Assembly (NCBI GenBank): GCA_031472005.1
Contig: PZJY01000004.1
Location: 2,454,556-2,518,555, forward strand
DNA from: Tetracladium setigerum
Taxonomy: Eukaryota > Ascomycota > Leotiomycetes > Helotiales
Length of the DNA: 64,000 nucleotides
Reading direction: 5' to 3'
Each line of letters begins with the position of its first letter. Within the stretch, counting starts at the first letter, position 1. The notes beneath the pieces were generated by a model. That model was not told the DNA's origin and searched no databases. It worked only from the letters and a program-made list of their open reading frames with translations. Of this stretch, positions 35,795 to 47,100 are shown one piece after another. The translations under genes were made by a program, and so were the position numbers.

Positions 35795-36941
35795 ATGGGT
35801 TCCAGTCTGAGGAAGAAACGTGAGAAGAAGAAGGACTTTCAGGTAATCTTTACGATTACTCTCTATTTCAACCGATAGCAACTAATTCTGAAATTTTAGA
35901 AAACCAAATTAAAAGTTGGAAAGACAAAAGCCAAACCGGACAACTTCACAGATACAAGTTTCAAGGCAAAGTGTAGGTTTTGGCTTCCCTCGGAATTTTA
36001 TCCTCTGTCTTGTGGAAATTAAATTCTGACCTCAACCAGCAATTGTTGTGAACCAACAGTCCCTGACAACAACTGCGCCTTCATCGGCCACACAGTTCGC
36101 TCACTACTTATCTCTGGCATCCTCTTCGCGCTCTGATACTCAACGCCGAGATGCACTCGCCTACTTGACCACACAGCTCTCCTCTCAACCAGTCAATGCA
36201 CCTCTGCCTCTACCTACAGCAATCCTGCTACCAAAATTACTTCCCTTGATCCTGGATGGAACAGCATCAGTCAGGACTCAACTTCTTAAATTTCTCAGGC
36301 TTCTACCAGCTTCGGATGTGGGCGACCGTGTAGAATCTGCGCTCCTTTACTCGAGAGCAGGTATGACGCACCTTGCTTCTGAAATTCGTGCCGATGCAAT
36401 ATCAGTGCTGGAGTGGTTATTAGAAGTGGCGAAAGAAAGCGTAGTAACTTGCCCAGGAGGTTGGGTGAAGACGCTGAAGAGCTTCATGACAATGCTAGGC
36501 TGGGCCTCGAGCAGTGGGTCTACAAAGTGGACCTCAGCAAGCAAGGCTTCTTTTGGGAAAGCTGGAAAAGCTATGCCACGGCAATTACTTGTTTTTGCTC
36601 AATTTTTGAGAGCTGGCTTAGTTGAATCGGAGGGAGCAGTAGCGTCTGTTAGTGGTGGAATGTTTCCGCTATGGGATGTGGAAAAGCATATGATTCCAAC
36701 ACGGTCAAACGCTTTCGCACACCTCAACTTGTTTGGATCATCAAGAGACGAGGAGGGGGAAATGTACATCGACAGAGAAGACAGGCAGCGTGTCTTTCAG
36801 AAGCACTTTTTAACCTCTATCCAGGAAGGAATTGCTCACCACAAGCAAGAAGCTGGAGAGGCAGGAAGGGCGGCTGCAGTTCTAACAAAAGCATTGAGGG
36901 ATGGTATGGCGGATTATAGTGGCAATGACGATACCCTGTAA
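35795..36941 (+). CDS. IPI1: Pre-60S ribosome biogenesis protein Ipi1
   Basis: Nucleolar/nucleoplasmic component of the Rix1-Ipi1-Ipi3 complex needed for ITS2 processing and pre-60S maturation (TEX10 in animals). Three exons, 35795-35842, 35900-35972 and 36040-36941, 340 aa. The N-terminus is the hallmark of the family: MGSSLRKKREKKKDFQKTKLKVGKTKAKPDN, then DTSFKAKSIVVNQQSL. A HEAT/ARM-like helical region follows (LPKLLPLILDGTASVRTQLLKFLRLLP, EIRADAISVLEWLLEVA, VKTLKSFMTMLGW). The first exon is just 16 codons and ends exactly in the conserved FQ|KTKLK. Length and order match fungal Ipi1. Confidence 0.92.
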
Positions 36942-38193
36942 ATTGGATTGGATGATGGCGTTCTGGAGCATTTCATTACGAAAACTGACGATTTTCTTTG
37001 ATATTCTCGACATGAAAGAACCGAATTCTTCAAAAGGCGCGGTTCCGAGCGCAGATTACTATAGCGCAACCACGGAAATGAGAGACATTAGCAATCAAAC
37101 AAATACCACGCAGTTCCTTCCTTCTGAAAACATATCATAATTTCTAGACCTCTCAACTCTCACTGATCGAAGTTCAAGCCGTAAGTATGCCTACCTGTGC
37201 CCCTCCATACACGACCCACTCCATCGGCTCATCTGTCCAATTTAGCCGACCACCCCACTAAACAACCCACTTCCTTCAACCTCCATTGATGAAAGTCCGT
37301 GACTTCAACATCGCAACATCACCATCGCGAACATCCCTACCACCATCTCCATATGCCTCGAAGACGCCGTCCAAAACTTGAATAGAGGAACGGTAGCGAG
37401 CGCAAAACAGACAGGCTATCCTGGGTGATCTGAACGTAAGTCTACCCCTCCAAATGTGGCTCGGCGCAAACTTTTCTACCCCCTTGGTCGCGTTGAATGT
37501 CCGCGTCTAGAGGCACCGGCGTCTGTTTGTGCGTTCCTTCGCGGTTGTTTTATTGAATGGTGTGGGACTATGGAAGGAATTGAAAGGAGAAGAGAGAGAG
37601 ACTCTGTTCAGTGGGTGGTAAAGCGCGACTGCGAGCTCTGGATCTCACGTTGTGGGGTTGGGAGGGGGACGGATCTCTGTGTCTTGGGACGTGTTGCATC
37701 AGAAGTCCAGCAGAAGTCTCGCGGGAATGGCAAAGGGCAGATGAGACTGAAGAACCTGGAAATGGATGATCTGAACGTTAAGTCATCCACGATGCAGAGA
37801 GGGTTTGCGTTCGAGTTGTAACGGGATAGCTGTCCTGTACCACGATCGCAGGTCTCTCGACGCACCTCCTGTGGAAATACCCGTTCACTCAAGTCGTCTC
37901 TGAACACTTCAGGTGGTGTCATAGCATCAAATGAACACTAGGGATCGTTAGGCTCAAGTGAAGTCACCTCTCTCGAATTTGTGTCTCGAGAGCATTGCTC
38001 AGGTCGATATTCTTTTCACCCACTCTTGGGAAACTATGTGGCCACCTCTCACCTCCCTCAATTGTCTCTTTTTCGGGGTTATCTCACATTTCTACCAACA
38101 CAGTTTGCATCGACAAATGATTTCTGAGCTCAATGTCTCATCAATTCTGACAATATTCTAGGTCAAAGCCAATCACAGCCCTCGACGATCACC
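36942..38193. other. Intergenic, DUF262 upstream region
   Basis: 1.25 kb between two plus-strand genes. A plus-strand frame at 37456-37821 is open for about 120 codons but its composition gives no support. The segment 38154-38193 ends in TCTAG followed by the leader, so a 5' UTR intron is possible. Confidence 0.45.
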
Positions 38194-40650
38194 ATGGACC
38201 CTTTCCCCAACCCAGGCAATGATCCACCGAAACTCAATGGCGCCGAAGTCTCTGCCAGAGGAGACCACGAGAGCATTCTGCCTGAGATTCTCCACCACTC
38301 AAACGGAGTTCAAAATTCTGGGAATGCTGCTGCAACAGAGCCTCTTCAATTTTCTGACAGAATTGAAATTCCAGAAAACTTCAATGGAGCAAATCTAAAT
38401 GAGCTCCCAAATGGAATTGGAGAGCAAGACCAGGTCAATGCAGCAGAACATGTCCAGGCCGATAGTGAAGTTGATGATCCAGAAGATGAAGCAGAACACT
38501 TTGTAACTTCGGATGACATCGAAGACCCGGTGGACCTCGAGGACACCGAGGAGATCAAGGAAGAGCCAGATTTTGAAATGTATCCGGACTACGACAAAGT
38601 CAAGAAAGAAGAGCCCGATAATGATAGACTTGACAAGACACTGCCAGAACTTGGCGAGATTAATGATATGTTTGATGACGTTGACGGGCCTGAGTACGTT
38701 GATCCAGATTATGAAGGAATTGCTGAAGTGGATGGAGTTGATTGCTTCGTTTGCGAGGGTCAGTCACAATCATTATGTTTTGGTATCTCTTCTAACTTGA
38801 AGCAGGGTTTAAGATTCGTCAAGTGCCCAAGCCTGTCATCGTGACAAGGCCCCTTTATCAATTGTTTGGTAAGTCGTGCCTCACCAAGTCAAGAATCTCT
38901 TTTCTCACTGAATAAGACTGCATCATTAGCGAGCATATCATTCTAGATCCAGATTACCAAAGAGAGGTTGTATGGGATGAGGGGCGTGCTGCACTTCTCA
39001 TCGGGTCGATTTTGAGTACGTCAATATATCCGTTACTTGTATATAGCAGGCTAATATTCTCCAGCGGGGTACTTCATTCCTCCTATTATCTTTAATTGTG
39101 TTCAGAGAGAGGTCGAACTTCCAGATGGCACAGAGCAAATGCAACACAAACGGATTTGCATTGACGGTAAGCAACGCTTAACATCCATATGGAAGTTTAT
39201 GACCGGCCAGATTGGATTCTTTGACAGCAACAAACCTCAAAAGAAGTGGTAAGATTGATCCCCAAAGCCACCTCTTAGAGTGCAAGCTAAGCCAGTCCAG
39301 GTATTTTTGTCACCCAACGGTTGAAGTTCCACACCCGAATGTCAACCGCAACATTCTCCCCAACGCAGTCAAAGAGTTCTTTAAGAACCAGGCATTCTGT
39401 TGTTATGAATATGATGAGTTGACTCAGGATACCGAGGAGACTATGTTTCAATTGGTCCAGAAGGGTATTGCACTAACTCCTGCCGAGAAGATGCGAGCCA
39501 TGTCTACTGAGTGGGCTACCTTCGCAAAGGAATTTGAGGACGCTTACCCAACAGTAATCAACTGTACGCATACCAAGCTTTGTCGAGACTCCTGCTAATA
39601 ATGACTACAGTATCCAAACAAAGCCGTGGATCAGGATTTAGACTCATTCTTATAATTTTTGCAATGATCCAAGAGGTACTTGGCCTCAAGCGGCCCGGTT
39701 TTCTTCCAAAGAATCATCAGGATTTTACCCCACCTCTGCAAGCCAGTACACAGGCTTTGGGCAAACTGTTGGAGGATAAGGAGCCCATCGATCCCGATAT
39801 GAAGGTCAGTTTCAAGGCGGTCTTTGATAAATACGAGGCTCTTGTTCTTTTATCATCGACCGAGCTTTCATCAAATCGCTGGAAGATAAATCGCGATTCT
39901 GCATTTGATCCTGCTCCAATTTATTTAAAATCTCAAGAGGTTGATCACAACCGCACCTTCTCACCCTTGGAGTTAGTCGCGACAGCAATTCTGATTGCGA
40001 TTCATGCGGAGAAGCATACCGATGAAGATCTACTGGAAGACATCAAGTGGATGCGGCACTATCTCAGGGCTTCAGCGAAAGACCTGCGCCTCAATGCCAA
40101 TTGTTGGAAGATTACCTGGGAGTTTATAAACACTGAACTCAATCTTCGAAGAGCCGGCAAGCGTCCATCACCCAAATTTTTGACCCATATAGCTGCTCGT
40201 AAGCTATCCAACGAGAGAAAGAAGAGAGCAGTAAGCCTAAAGTCTAAAGCAAAGGCAAAAGCCAAGGCAAAAGCAAAAGCAAAGACGAAATCAAAACCCA
40301 TAACTCGCCGACCTGCACCCAGCAAGCCAAAAGCAAGGCGAGCTGCACCCGTTGAGATACACGAGCGAGTCTTTCCAAATCTTCCCCCAAGAAATCGCTC
40401 AAAAGCTGCTGCTGATGAAGTTGATGAGACTTTCACTGATTCTGACGGAGATGTAACATCACTCAGCGACTATGACGAGCTCTCTGAATTGGAGCAAGAA
40501 ATAATTGGTCTTGGTAGATCTGTCCAACGAGCGGGGAGCTCTCGAGACTCGACTGCGACGGAAGAAAGTATGTCGGGTTCGTCCAAGCGTCCGGCTTCTT
40601 TTATTGTCGAAATTCCTGCGTATGATTCCAAAAGGGCGAAGTTGTCCTAG
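38194..40650 (+). CDS. DUF262 domain protein, probably nuclear
   Basis: Eukaryotic member of DUF262 (GmrSD N-terminal type, ParB/sulfiredoxin-like fold). Six exons: 38194-38758, 38806-38868, 38947-39015, 39065-39248, 39301-39563, 39611-40650, giving 727 aa with all phases consistent. A disordered acidic N-terminus of about 190 residues precedes the domain: RPLYQLFDPDYQREVVWDEGRAALLIGSIL, GYFIPPIIFN, then the diagnostic CIDGKQRLTSIWKFM (DGxQR motif). A helical domain follows (about residues 385-560), then a Lys/Ala run (KAKAKAKAKAKAKTKSK), Ser/Asp-rich sequence and KRPASF. The basic run suggests nuclear or nucleic-acid contact. No GmrSD-type nuclease (DUF1524) domain is present. The fold in bacteria belongs to modification-dependent restriction; its fungal role is unknown. 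Confidence 0.88.
40240..40300 (+). repeat. AAAGC(A/C)AAGGC hexanucleotide-like coding repeat
   Basis: Tandem Ala-Lys codons inside the DUF262 gene, giving the KA repeat. The unit is about 6 bases (AARGCA) with few interruptions. Confidence 0.8.
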
Positions 40651-40982
40651 GGGAATGATTGTAATTGTGCATTATTATGGGAGGCGTTACTGGGGATATG
40701 TGGCATGGCATTTTTAACGTGGTGATACCCGGGAGGATTGAAAGGTCGTAACTACTAGATGAGCATTGCTGGAGTTCTGGTGGAATTTTGTACTGGGCAC
40801 CTACACTTGCATTGCTGTTGCGATGCGAAGATTACTTTGCAGAGTTGTACATGAAACATTGACATAGAGAAACATCAGTAGCTTATTCAATAGCTAGACT
40901 AGACCCAAAAAAAGAAACATTTAGTGCCCATATTTCTCATCTCATACATGTCCAACTACCAGGACCTTTCTACATCATGTAT
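40651..40982. other. Convergent 3' spacer
   Basis: 330 bases between the stop codons of the DUF262 gene (plus) and the CREG-like gene (minus). It must hold both terminators. No distinct signal was singled out. Confidence 0.5.
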
Positions 40983-41801
40983 TTACAACTCCCAGGACCC
41001 AAAAGCCTGGACAGCCCACTCTCTCCATCCCTTCTTCTCGCCTGGCAATCTCACATTCTCCCATTCCTCATTCGTCACATTCTTATAATCATCCGCATCA
41101 ATCCATCCGATATATGCTCTATCCCCAAATCCGCCAACCCAATAAATATCCTGCACAACTAACCTCACCCACTCGGCGCTATGAATCCTGTTCCCTGGCA
41201 ACCAATACTTAGCATCGGGATGCGCCTTGACAAAACAAGCGCTCAACTCCTGCTGCTCGACTTCCTCCTCCGAGATCTTCTCCAGATAACCGAGGATAGA
41301 GAAACGAGGTAGGTTAGCGGCAGAATAAGGTACGGCTTCTTTGGCTGAACCGATACGGGATGATGGTGGGTGAGGTGGTGTCCATTGCAGGGAAAGAGAA
41401 ACGTTGGAGCCAGCAGCGGCGTTGCGGAAGGATGTTGCGATGTTGATGGCGAGGATGGTGGGGTTGCCGGATGGCTCGCAGTCGGCTATGTAGTCCATCA
41501 GACCGATGGGGACGCCGGCGAGGTTAGATGGTCGCGTTTCGAGATTGGAGGAGCCATCGTGCGAATGAGGGCTAGGAAAGACGGTGGAGATTGTGCCGAG
41601 GGGAGTGAGTTTGAGGATGCGGCGGGCGAGAATGGCGGATTCGTGGGGAGTTGGGATGGCGAGGACTGACTCTGAATTGGAGTCTGAAGCGGCTTTGGGG
41701 TGGCAGGAAGGATTGGCGAAGATGTGTTGGGGAGGAGATGGGAGGAGGGAGCTTGATGCTAGGGGGAGTAGGGCGAGGACGGTGGTGGTGGAGATATACA
41801 T
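40983..41801 (-). CDS. Secreted CREG-like FMN-binding split-barrel protein
   Basis: CREG family (cellular repressor of E1A-stimulated genes), a pyridoxamine-5'-phosphate-oxidase-like fold, usually secreted or vacuolar and lacking oxidase activity. Single exon, 272 aa, ATG at 41801. A signal peptide is clear (MYISTTTVLALLPLASSSLL). The barrel begins ESAILARRILKLTPLGTISTVFP (about residues 54-76). It continues GVPIGLMDYIADCEPSGNPTILAINIATSFRNA, LSLQWTPP, and RFSILGYLEKISEEEVEQQELSACFVKAHPDAKYWLPG. It closes with RLVVQDIYWVGGFGDRAYIGWIDADDY. One or two N-glycosylation sequons (NVS, NVT) fit secretion. Divergent from eS30. Confidence 0.87.
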   Translation of the reverse strand: MYISTTTVLALLPLASSSLLPSPPQHIFANPSCHPKAASDSNSESVLAIPTPHESAILARRILKLTPLGTISTVFPSPHSHDGSSNLETRPSNLAGVPIGLMDYIADCEPSGNPTILAINIATSFRNAAAGSNVSLSLQWTPPHPPSSRIGSAKEAVPYSAANLPRFSILGYLEKISEEEVEQQELSACFVKAHPDAKYWLPGNRIHSAEWVRLVVQDIYWVGGFGDRAYIGWIDADDYKNVTNEEWENVRLPGEKKGWREWAVQAFGSWEL

Positions 41802-42556
41802 CTTGGATCGATTTCAATGAAGATATCGATATATCCCCGGGAAGTCAGAGGTGAAGGGTGGGAAAAGAGTGAGAGAAAAACAGGGACGAAGGAGGGATTT
41901 ATGTAGGAAAGGGCAGGACGGAAAAGTCGAGTCTTGGAGGATTGCAAATTCGGTGTAAAAGAAGCCCAAGGGCATGGCATGGCACCATTCATGGTCTATT
42001 CTGATCAGGCGGATGCCCCATTTTAGGAGCTTGGACGCCGATGGGCGCTTTATCGATGGATCTGATAAGATTTGATCGTGAAAGCGGAGAACCAACGGCG
42101 GAATCCGGATAGATTTTCCATGGCACGTGATAGGAACTATAATTATGCCAAGATGTACGAGAATTCAACAAAATAATATTTTAGGGTTCGATAGTACAGC
42201 TAACGGTAGCACTAGCTTTGCAACGAGAAAAGCAGTCTAAAAAGTGATATTGCTGATGTCACGTGCTATATTGGCATAACTCGGAGCTAGAGCCGATTGG
42301 GGCGGCTCCACGCTAAGCGCACCGCACATTTCCAATTTCACGACAAGACTCATCGCCGACATCACCACTCTCCATCGACAAACACGACCCAAAGTCCACC
42401 TGTGAGTCTCCATCTCGCTATTTTTCGCACCTACGGCTGCAAATATCTGCGATCTGCAACAGAAACTCTCACCGTTTAAATCACCTTTCAGAGCCTTCAG
42501 TAGCTAATCTTATTCGCCACCCAGATCGAAACTCATCAAATCGATAAACCGCAATC
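41802..42556. promoter_or_regulatory. Divergent promoter region, CREG-like / eS30
   Basis: 755 bases between the start codons of two divergent genes. The part next to eS30 (about 42330-42550) looks like a ribosomal-protein leader with CTC/ACC-rich stretches. A 5' UTR intron is possible: GTGAGT at about 42401. Confidence 0.5.
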
Positions 42557-42970
42557 ATGGGAAAAGTCCACGGATCCCTCGCTCGTGCCGGAAAGGTCAA
42601 GTCTCAAACACCAAAGGTACGATAATTTTGATTCTGGAGCGTTGGAGGATGGCAAAGGGCTGGTAGAAAGGCCGATCGATACAATGAATAGATGGAATGG
42701 GACCCAACAACGACAATTGGGCGGTGGATTTGGACGACCAGCCTTGAAAAATCGAATGCTGACGGAATGATCACGATAGGTTGAGCCTCAAGAGAAGAAG
42801 AAGACCCCCAAGGGCCGTGCCAACAAGAGAATCCTTTACACTCGCAGATTCGTGAACGTCACCCTCACCGGAGGAAAGAGGAAGGTAAGAAATTCAAAGG
42901 CTTCCGCAACAAAGCAAACCAACAGCAGCTGATTCAATCAAAACAGATGAACCCCAACCCAACCTCGTAA
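42557..42970 (+). CDS. RPS30: 40S ribosomal protein eS30
   Basis: Small basic subunit protein near the decoding centre. Three exons: 42557-42616, 42780-42884, 42947-42970, giving 62 aa. The reading is MGKVHGSLARAGKVKSQTPK | VEPQEKKKTPKGRANKRILYTRRFVNVT.. | MNPNPTS, matching the full length of fungal eS30 with no ubiquitin-like fusion. The intron after the 20th codon is comparatively long (163 bases), and the last exon is only 8 codons including the stop. Confidence 0.97.
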
Positions 42971-44166
42971 GCGAAGAAAGCTAGGATGGGAACGGAGACG
43001 GATCGTTGGCGTTGAGAAGAAAGAAGGGGCGAATGGGCATGATACTCTCGAGAGCGGATCTGGATCTGGATCGTCACATCTGAATCTGCTTCAGGATGAG
43101 ACTGCTCATCTTCGCTCTTGGGAGGATGGGATGCATCTCACAGGCGTATTTGTACATTTGACGAGTGCTTTCTGCTACTTCTGCGTGGTCAATGGAAATT
43201 GGTCTCCCTCCCGATTTGTGTTACAGCTCGTTGATTGTGATATGTCTGAGGGTCACAGTGGTGCTTACTTGCGGGATTAAAAGTCGGGAGTTTTGTTTAC
43301 ATCCCTAGGGGCTTGCATAAGGTGGCAAAGTTGCCAGGTTATCTTCTCTTCCCAGATTCAGGAGTGTGCGTTGAAAAAGGAGACGAAATACCAAGTGGTT
43401 ATAATACTTCTCGTGCTCGCGATCTTTGGCTTGAGGGTTCTTCAATCTCTCAACGCTCAGCGATATCAGGGCCCAGAGATTCATTCAGGAAGAAGTTACT
43501 ATTCGTGATGAAAGTTTTCATAACGCAGAAGTTCATCATCTGTAATGTGCCTGTAACATGAATCAAATTATTTGTTGCCTTGAAGAAATGAGCGTGACTA
43601 TTTGATCGACAAGAATTCGGAAGTCATGTTCGGCAAGTGCACGTCGTTTCAAAATCAAGACACCCAGATGTCATTGTCCTTTTCACAGCCAACCAATACA
43701 ATAAACGCACAACCTAAATGTCTGCTTGGGAGCTCTCTCAGATGGATGTCTCACAGTCCCAAAAAGGGCGGAGGAGATTTTGAGGATTGCGGTAAAGTTG
43801 AACCAACCCAATTAGGCTTGTTCGGATGTTCAAATTGCTAGAATATCCATGCCCAACAGGCTTTACTAAAAGACCATAATGGTGCCAATTACTTTGCCAG
43901 CAATACTCAGAGAGTATTATATTAAAATTCAACAGAACATTCCTTCAGCATCATTCTCCAAGTGAGGAGTGAAAAGTTCCATTACTACGATACAGCAAGT
44001 GCTTTTGATCAGATGCCAAAAATAACAGGTTTTAGCGACCACTCTCCACAGTTTCCAGTGTCAACACCTCCGGTTCTCCCTGGTAGAAAGCAGAAGTCAT
44101 AAAGCCTCGCAAATCTTGCGTTACACTCATTACGCTCCAACCTCCATGAGCAGGTTGGCTTCCCTA
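42971..44166. other. Intergenic
   Basis: 1.2 kb between the stop of eS30 (plus) and the stop of the GH71 gene (minus). No gene-like frame was recognised; the ORFs at 43.3-43.9 kb are short and biased. Confidence 0.45.
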
Positions 44167-47100
44167 TTACGGCGAAATATAAACCGATTTTTGGAAGCCC
44201 CCGGGTCCGAGACGTATGCCTATCTGGTGATTGCCACCATCTCGAATTTGGTAGCCGTCGGTCATCTGACAGTATTCTTGGATGGTTAACATTACAGTTG
44301 TTCGACTAGGATAGTAAAGCTGTCCCAAACTTGCGTCGATAGAACACAGCAATTCCGAGGCACCAGTCTGAGGCTTCTGCGGGTCGACATTCGGTGGTCG
44401 AATTTCTGTCGGAGTAGGGGCACCACTGATTACTACGACCGTGGTGGTAGTAGTCGTTAATCCCCCTCCAGAAGTTATTGTCGGCAAACTTCCAGAGTCA
44501 GGAGGGATTGAGTTTCCTCCTCCCCAAGTCCAACCTTCGAGCTCCCCGTCCATATCGTTTGGAGACCATTGACAAGATCCTTCTTCATCATCCTCTTCCT
44601 CTTCTTCTTCTTCGTCCTCCTCTTCTTCTGCCTGCGGTCTAGGATTAGCTCTGTTTACCATTTTGGGAGTTATGTCAAATACCTCTGCAACTGGTGCGAT
44701 GGGAATATTGTTTGTTCCTGTCGGTCCAGGGCGGTTTGTGGCAGGAAATATTGTGATTTTAGGAATTGGTGGTGGGAACGGCTCTATCTTTGGGGGACAG
44801 AAGCCGATTGTGATTGTTATGCCAAAGAACTTCAATTTAAGGCAGAGCGGCTTAGGTTTGACAATGGGGGCCAGTATAATCGTCGGACTCGATCCCTCTG
44901 AGGTTAGATAGAGGTTAGCATCAATTGGGGACGAGAGTTCATGAGCCAGCTTACCATCGCGGGTGACGGTAATTTTTTCGAATTGAAGTGATTGGGTCTC
45001 TTGAACCGGCGGAAGAAGCGTTGTCGTGGTTACAGTCCCTGCTGATGTGATGACGGTAGAGATTGGGAGTGGTGTCCATCTTGAGGCAGTGAGATATGGG
45101 GGCAGAAGGAAAGAGCAAGGGAAAGAGCAGGAAATGGTACGAGCACCTTGCCAGAAGTTTTCGGTGATGTACAAGAGATCGTCGGTTGCTTCTTCCCCTG
45201 GTGTATAAGTGTTGCTCAAACCTGCTCCGGCTGGGACTCTGAAGGCAAAGGGAAATGTTGTACCGACGCTGACAATGACTTCTTCTTCAAGTGCAACTCC
45301 AGCAGGGTACGTCCGTCCGTCAATTCCCGTAACTTGCTGGCTGGGAATAAATCCTGGACGAAGTATAAGACTTCTTGGTAGTGGGACGCCAGCAGGTATT
45401 TCGATTGGGTTTGAAACTCCTCCTCCAATACCACAGCATGTGGCCGTTATTAGTCTCAACAAATCACATTGCTACCATCCTTCTGTTAGAAATATCAACC
45501 CGCCATAGGAGGGAATAGCTTACAAGACAGTTGCTGATACCAGGTCCACTGGGAGTGTTCCTATCTCCCGAATTAGGCAGAAGATTCACATCAGTAAAAA
45601 CTGCTAGGTCAAGAGTGAAGGTTGCTGTAGGTGCTACAATTGTGGCAGGCAACGGTATAACAGTCGCCTTTGAGGGGGAAATATGCCGTGTGGTTACCCC
45701 AACTTGTCCTGGTTGACCTGTTGTCTGCGGAGTAATACAGACATTTGGTGGACAGAAGCCATGCGAACACGCCCCTATTTGGTCAGATTTGGTGACGTAA
45801 ACTTGGTGTTCAAAGACTCACAAGCACACAAGCCGAAGTCTGGTTCCAAAGAAATTGGACGTCCAACCACCGAAGTCAAAGGTGGAGCAGGCAGACCAAT
45901 CCAACCAGCCTCAACACAGTCGCAAATTTCTGGTGGGCAGAAGGTGAACTTGCATGTGTATACGCATAAATCATTCCAGATCGTAGCAGCCCTTGACCCG
46001 GCTACACAAACGGGAACTTGAGGTGGCACAACAGGAGGAGTTTTACAGTCGTAACCTTTTGGTCTAGGTGTGCAGTAAGCACTTGGGCAGAAATTTCGAT
46101 TACATGCAAATTCTAACTAGTTAGTATGTATTGATGATAGTTGGAAAGTATGAGCCCCTTCTAGTCTTGAAGAAGACTTGAAAGTTGGACGTACCGCAAA
46201 GACCTTTCCATCGTACATCTGAGCCTGGATTTGCGCAGCCAATTTGATCAACCTTCAAGTAGTTAGATTACCTTGCTGACCATGACCAAATGAGATGACT
46301 TACTGCCGTGGGCAGCGTTGCCAGAGCCCCAACTTTCGTGCAAGTACATGAAGGCGGGCAATAATTGTATTTACACTGGTTTCGTCAGTGACTTCGCTCA
46401 TTCGAAAATTTTAAGGCATCAAACTTACGGTAAAGTCGCACAGAACCTGAAAGTCGCGGGGGCCTTTGTTTTAACGTTAGCCTTGTGTGTCCTACTAGAT
46501 CTTAAATACTCAAAGGATGTGAAAGTGGAATTCCTCGACGCACCAGTTCCAGCGATACACCCCACGGGTGCCGCAGGCTGAATGGCAGTAATACCAGTTG
46601 GGCCTGAGCGGATCCTACCCAGGCGTTCCAGTTCACGATACCGTTAGGGCATCCTTGAGTTATTGATTTCCCCACTACCTCTGCGATCGTGTCGGCGGAT
46701 CTAAAAATTCTGACCACAACTGGGCCAGTATTGCTTCCGAAAGCAACAGTCCCGTGGTACAGACCAGGACTCCCAGCTGGACCAGGTGGCAGGTCTTCCC
46801 AAGCAGCTGGAATCGACACACCACCGATGGTAACACTTACGTTGGCTGCTTTGGTCAGAAGTGCAGTAAAGAATATCTTGTCCTGCGAGAGGGCACCGGG
46901 GTTGAAAGTGCCTTGTACTATCATGAAATTAGCAAAGTACTAGATGATGAGTCTAATAGGTAAAGACAATCAACTTGGTGCATACATTGACTCGCAGTGT
47001 TTCCGGTTGTCCCTCCACTAGAACAAGCAGTCGCTTTCGTCGTTCTGTACCAGATCGTCAATCCTTCTCTCGTAATCAGAGGAGCGCGACCATTTTTGAA

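Noticed and set aside
44569..44911. Cys-rich plus-strand frames opposite the GH71 tail
   Set aside because: They are the reverse reading of the acidic and Pro-rich tail exon; the minus-strand gene explains the sequence.
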